A DNA stretch of 64,000 bases from contig NC_068340.1 in the NCBI RefSeq assembly GCF_014633365.1, positions 21,679,879 through 21,743,878 of the forward strand, given 5' to 3'. Below the pieces are notes generated by a model. That model made no database searches. It was given only the letters and a program-made list of their open reading frames with translations, and was not told the origin of the DNA. The DNA is from Diospyros lotus. Its lineage: Eukaryota; Streptophyta; Magnoliopsida; Ericales; Ebenaceae. The position numbers and the translations under genes were made by a program. Positions 58,824 through 64,000 of the stretch are shown here, in pieces; position 1 is the stretch's first letter, and each line of letters begins with the position of its first letter.

Positions 58824-59968
58824 ATACTTTTAAGTTCAATCAAATCGATGATGTGCACCATGAAATTTGCACTTGCAACAAGGAGCACCCTTAGAGTTGG
58901 ATCCCATCATATAGACATTTGTATTAGGTCTTAAAGCATCAATTTGATCTTTTTCCAGCTCTAAATGGTGTGAAGTATCAACCATTGTTTTGATATTCAT
59001 GTCATGGGTAAGGTAACCTTTCATGTGCTACTAGTTGTGGGGTAAAGACCTTATTACGGTCTAGACTTCTTGTTCATCAGTGAGAATATGCCATTTTTTA
59101 GCTCATTGACCATGTTGGTCATTTTCCTAAGGTGTTGTCTCATGTTGTGACGCAGCGTGCAGCGTGTGTGTAAAAAAATCACACCAAATAAACTCTTGAA
59201 AGAATAAACTTCAATGGCCGAAGCTTGGCTTTCAAGAAAACACAAAAACAAGACTGTTTTGCTAAGAAAACCCAAATAGATTACTGAAATTTAATTGAGA
59301 AAAACTTGATTACAAACTCTAGATCATAGGCATATTTATAGTGTTTGGCTAATCCAAATCCATCTAATATTTGTAAACAAAATCCAACTAGAATCCTAAT
59401 AGAAATAAATCCTAATCAAACATGAAATAGAATTCTAAATCAAGTAGAAATATGAAGTAGAATCCTAAATCAAGTAAAATCCTAAAATATATGAAGTATT
59501 AAAATACTATTATGGTGCTACTGTTCCGGTGTGATTGGCTCAACCTTGGTTTGGGCTGGGTCTTGATCAGTGTTTGCATCATGTTGTCATTTGAGCACTT
59601 CTTATATGTATCAAATTTTATGGTAAGTTACCTCAACTTGGCAACATAAATTGCACCGAATTATAGGCCACATCTCACTCACATTCTCATACTTCCTAAA
59701 CTCTCTCAATATATTATTTTTCCTTATTGCTTAGCAAAGTAATGTGAGCAATTGAGTTCTTCTTTTCCCAGGCATTGTAATTCTCCCTATCCCTCCTATG
59801 TTAGGCAGTGGTCCCAACTTCAAGCTCTTTCATGATTTGGTTAAGAGTTTCAAAGGTCTCTTACTCTTCTATAACATATTGAATTTTCATGCTACGAATT
59901 TCATAATTATCCCCTTTTAGTTTTTCACCCTTGATAAGGTCAATAACAATATTCTTTAAAGAAGACAT
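58824..59968 (-). pseudogene. Copia gag remnant, interrupted
   Basis: Start at 59968: MSSLKNIVIDLIKGEKLKGD then NYEIRSMKIQYVIEE, YNAWEKKNSIAHITLLSNKE. After a 431-bp insertion it resumes with MTNMVNELKNG and LTHDMNIKTMVDTSHHLELE, KDQIDALRPNTNVYM. This matches copia UBN2-type gag (compare LTHNENIKTFDDISRHLELE). Many stops. No downstream pol is visible. Confidence 0.75.
59149..59579. mobile_element. 431-bp insertion in the gag remnant, class unknown
   Basis: CATGTTGT is found on both sides (59141-59148 and 59580-59587), and the gag homology continues across. Ends are GACGCAGCGTGC and GTGTTTGCAT. I see no clear TIRs, LTR ends or coding sequence. An 8-bp duplication would suit hAT. Confidence 0.5.
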
Positions 59969-60428
59969 TGTTCAAAGAATAATCTACATGAAACATTCAG
60001 GCACCAAATTAATGTCATGCCTTACACACATTTATTTTGTTAAATAAAACTACTAATAAATTTACAATTGGCTACAAAGTTGAAAGTTCACTTTGTTCCT
60101 AATCATTATCCATATTCTAGTTACATAAATACTTTTATTTTTTGTCACCCCCCAAAAAATTTTAAGGTCATTGGCTCCATTTGATTAATTATTAATGGAA
60201 TATGCAAATATTCAATCATAAAATTAATCATGTTTTGAAAAATAAACAACATATTCCACTCATAGGAAGAGAAATACCCAACATACAATCCAAATATTTG
60301 CAATACAAACTTTAAAGGACACACAAAGCACAAAGCTAAACAAGTGTCACGTGTTGAAACTAATTGAGGTTTGCCTAAAAGTGACATAAATAATTTGAGT
60401 CATATGAAGAATGGAGTGAATGACCACA
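59969..60428. other. Unassigned AT-rich sequence
   Basis: AT-rich DNA between the gag start and the solo LTR; it may be leader or LTR of the same degraded Copia element. It continues after the solo LTR at 62967. Confidence 0.35.
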
Positions 60429-62961
60429 TGTAACACCCTAAATTTTTCGAGCGCGTTATAACTTAGGATTTCAGGAATATAATTTTTTTTTTTTACACCA
60501 TATCCACTGACATACATCACACAAATTCCCAAAACCCTAATTTCACCTTCTCAGCCTAACAAACCCAATAATCGAATGGCTAAGAAAGGTGTTAAAATTT
60601 TAAATGCGAACGCTAGATCGAACCTGATATTGTTCATAACCATAATACTTTATTTATAATAAGAAGCTGTTCGAGACGTTTACAAAACGTATTACATGGA
60701 TACCCTCTCTTGAAGCAACAATCGTATGTCTCAAACATAACTAAAACATATATAGGTTCACACATAATCAAAACATGCTAAACATACTACATGCAGCGAA
60801 ATAAGCCTATTCTTCAGCTATCTCCTTTCTCTTAGAGCCATTTGTAAAACTTGAAACATTTGAATATTTCAAGGATATAGTCCAATTAGAAGATGAATCT
60901 TCTAGTGAGAACTCCAAAATAGTTTATATGCATCCATGAACAGATATAAAACATATGAGAAAACAACGAGGATTATTTCGAAGTGCCTTATGAACATGTC
61001 AGCCTCCTCAAACAAGAGTTTTCTCAATGGCGCACTCATAGCGTCTCTCGGGAGGTCCGTGACCATGCCACTCTAGCCCAACCTCATAGAACTCATGCAA
61101 GCACCACATCCGTTGTCCCTTAGACTCGTGGTCTTCCCCACAAGAGCTTTCTTGATGGCGGACACATAGCACCTCTCAAAGGATATCCAAACTTTTGCCT
61201 TTGGGCAACAACAAATAGATATAATAGTATGGCCACATGAATTTTATAAATGTAACAGTTGAAAACCAACCGCATATATTTTCAAGAAAACACAGTTCAT
61301 ATATGCAACATGATTTCATGCAAGAGAACAACAGGATTTTGCATACAAGAACATTACACAAAACACGTTACATGCAATAAAAGCTTTACACAAAAATAGG
61401 AGTTTGAGTACCAGAGTCTCACATAAGAGAATAAAAATAGGATTTGGAGTATAAGAGTCTTACCTTGTACTTAAATTAGAGATTCCTCGAAATTTGTACC
61501 CAACCTTGATTCTCATTCCAGGTGTACTATTACTCAACCTCGAGGTTCAACGATCCCTAACCATCATATTTATTCAAAAAAATATCAATCTTTATTTTTT
61601 TCCTAATTTTCCGAAAAATTTCCTTCTATTTTCTCCTCAAAAATTCTAAAATAAATACCTCCTTAGGCATTTTTTCAAATTTTTCTCCACCATAAATCAT
61701 AAATTATTTTTCTACAAATTTTAAAATAAAAATCAGAAAAAATCACCTTGGCACGTGCCCCCACACATGTCTTCTTCTCTGGCGAGCTGTTCATCGACTG
61801 ACGACCTAAAAAAATTTCTGACTTTACCAACTTGAATCCATTTTCCATTCGATCACCATGGTACCTCTAGGTGCCCGAAATAACCACCGAAAAGCCTCCA
61901 AAATGAGAAAAACTAGACTAATTTTCGACCATGGTCGCGATTCTGGCCACCCTTGAAACATCTTTAAATCGATTCGAAAACACCCCAAAATCTCCAAAAA
62001 TGATCCTCTTCTCTTGGGGAACAAAAGCCCTCTATTCTTGATGCTCGATTCAAACCGAAAACACGAGCAATTTCTCTCAATTTTGCTTTTGAAACATTCT
62101 TCCATACACAATTATTTATAGCCAAAATCGAGCCTCCAAACGCTCATGGCTGTCAAATCCAAGGTCTCTATCACCATTAAGACCATTAAATGGCCTCGAT
62201 TCGACCTAAGATGGTCGAGATTTACTCCTTAAACTCTGATTTTCCAGTGACCATTCGCAGCCGAAAAACAATCAAATCCGTTCCCAACGTGGTCGATCCT
62301 TAGCCGTGGACGAACCCTGAAGAGTCTATGCCTAGCCCTGCACCTTTTGATCCATCCCTCGAAGCCTCCATCGGCCAAAATCAGCAATGGTAGCGTTTAC
62401 ACTGCTAGATTTTGTAAAATTCCACTTTCACCCCTTGTAAATTCCAAAATTACATTTGGGATCTTTTTAAATAGCCTATGAGTTTTCCAATTATTCCATC
62501 AAGGCCCAAAAGTTCTAAAATTTCCATTCCATCCCTGAAAATTTAGGAATAAAGTCATTTTGACCTCCTTCGGACAAAATTAGAAAATTACACTTAGGCC
62601 TGAATGTTTGTTTCGATCGAAAATTGTTTTGTCTCATCCCGAAACCACTTAAGGGTTGTTCTACAAAAAAAATTAAAGTCTCTCAAGCCTTCCTTTGACT
62701 TTTCGAAAGTCTCTTACGGCCATTCAGTTTTTCAAGCCGAATCGTAGTTGTACCGAAAATTATCTCGAATTCAACCGCTTTTAGTGCCATAAATCACGTC
62801 TCGAGAAGTTCGACAAAGACATACCTTTTTCCTTAGGTATCTAAACTCCAGGGCACTTCCTGTAGCTGATTCGAAAATTTATTTTACTATCAAACCACAT
62901 TTTCAGTATTTTAAACTTGTCTAAAATACGTGGCAACCTTACGAAAATATGAGATATTACA
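60429..62961 (-). mobile_element. Solo LTR, Tekay-like Ty3/gypsy, reverse strand (2.53 kb)
   Basis: Perfect 5-bp duplication CCACA (60424-60428 and 62962-62966). The minus strand reads TGTAATATCTCATATTTTCG...GGGTGTTACA, the same TGTAATATC start as the LTRs at 2063 and 12545 and a similar length, though the body is a different subfamily. The frames inside (e.g. 62111-61824) are not recognised and are taken as LTR sequence. Confidence 0.85.
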
Positions 62962-62966
62962 CCACA

Positions 62967-64000
62967 TAAGGGAGATCCCTTGAGGCCTTATAAGTAATAT
63001 CCCTAGTAATATTCTTATTCAATAGTAAGCCACTTAAGTACAATACCTTCACCAACTTTCTCTTTCTATATATGTTCCTTTAAAAAGAAACACACCAACC
63101 AATTATATATCATATTTTCCTCAGCCATTCTTATAAGTTACGCACCATCGTTGTGGTAAGCAAAGGCGGATACTTTATTTCTTGAGTCCCAAAACCCTAG
63201 AAACCAACAAATATGGGTTCTTGAATCATATTATGCACAACAACAATATGCTCAAACATGTTTTGTTTAAATGTCATTCAATATTCATCTAATTTTCTCT
63301 TCATTTCCATAACTCTTGCTCTTTGAGGAGGAGTTTGAAAAACTTTTGGGGTCCTCATAAGTATTGCCATTTTTTAAAATTAAATTAAAGAAAAAATAGC
63401 ATATTAGGAAATTAATTAAAAAATTCCTTAAATAACATTGTTTAATAAAGGAAGTCATCTTAATTATATAATAATAATAAAGATAATTTAGATAATAGTT
63501 GTAATTTGATTGAAATTTGTATGGAAATATTTAACAAACAACTTATATTGGGAATTCAAACACTTTCAGTTAATTAACCTTAAACTTTTACCACAATGTG
63601 TATTTTAGCCCCATAGACTTTCTCTTTTTTTATTTTGCAATTGTAAGGAGAGAAGAAGGAAGGTTAGCCGCCCAGGACACTCCACCATACGTTGTTCGCC
63701 ATATCACGACCATGGTCACTACTTCATGCAGGGTTGCAATCACTAGCATCAGAGGAGACAAAAGGTCACAACCATCACTACAAATGTCCTCTATCAACAA
63801 CTCTGCCGGAGTCTACATTGGTGTTCGCTACAATCGCCTTGGTTGCCATACAAAGTAGTTGGCACTAGAGAAGATGTTGTTACAGACGTCGTCCTTCGAC
63901 AACTCCACCACCGTTTGCATTGACATTTTGACAATGTGCGCTATAACTACCGCACGTTGCAGGATTGCAGTTGCCATCATCAGAGAAGACGAGTGGACGT
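62967..64000. other. Right edge: unassigned DNA, degenerate repeat at the end
   Basis: AT-rich DNA to about 63650. Then a GC-richer block to the edge in which GCAGGGTTGCAATCAC...ATCAGAGGAGAC (63729) recurs as GCAGGATTGCAGTTGCC...ATCAGAGAAGAC (63959), suggesting a tandem repeat of about 230 bp. A plus frame (63598-63858) crosses it; I do not recognise it. Confidence 0.35.

Noticed and set aside
61824..62111. 95-residue minus-strand frame
   Set aside because: Inside the well-delimited solo LTR at 60429-62961; no conserved motif.

Overview
The window is nuclear DNA of a flowering plant, probably a eudicot. It is AT-rich and holds many microsatellites. It has two ordinary plant genes and a dense, nested transposon landscape with LTR retrotransposons, Helitron, MULE, hAT and Harbinger-like elements. 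There is no sign of bacterial operons, plastid or mitochondrial DNA, or CRISPR. Most other open frames lie inside repeats.

Layout. 1-822: 3' end of a Copia element (RNase H plus short LTR). 1228-9779: a Helitron-like element broken by a 4.5-kb solo LTR (2063-6554, TSD GTGTT), which itself carries a dispersed repeat, and by a small TIR element (7254-7935). 10206-10716: a TAA-flanked MITE. 11330-21175: an old reverse-strand LTR split by a very young 7976-bp element (12545-20520) with two 2739-bp LTRs and a decayed interior. 21245-23580: MITE-like DNA, a minisatellite and a foldback sequence.

Genes. On the minus strand lie a seven-exon 14-3-3 gene (27230 to 23730) and, upstream of it, an intronless KTI12/DRL1-type Elongator-associated gene (30095 to 29187). 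The latter's probable 5'-UTR intron (30177-35836) holds a foldback element, an intact gag-only LTR retrotransposon (32336-34108) and a Harbinger-like element.

36381-41962: a MITE, a MULE with about 190-bp TIRs, and two hAT-type elements. 42243-57048: one old Copia element spread over 14.8 kb by at least five insertions. One of these carries a piece of a flavin-containing monooxygenase gene. 57049-64000: Copia debris and a 2.5-kb reverse-strand solo LTR (TSD CCACA).

The 14-3-3 protein (phosphoprotein adaptor) and KTI12 (Elongator and tRNA wobble-uridine modification) are housekeeping genes with no known joint pathway. The rest is explained by layered insertion, solo-LTR formation and decay. 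All boundaries, target-site duplications (TSDs) and percentage differences were read by eye.
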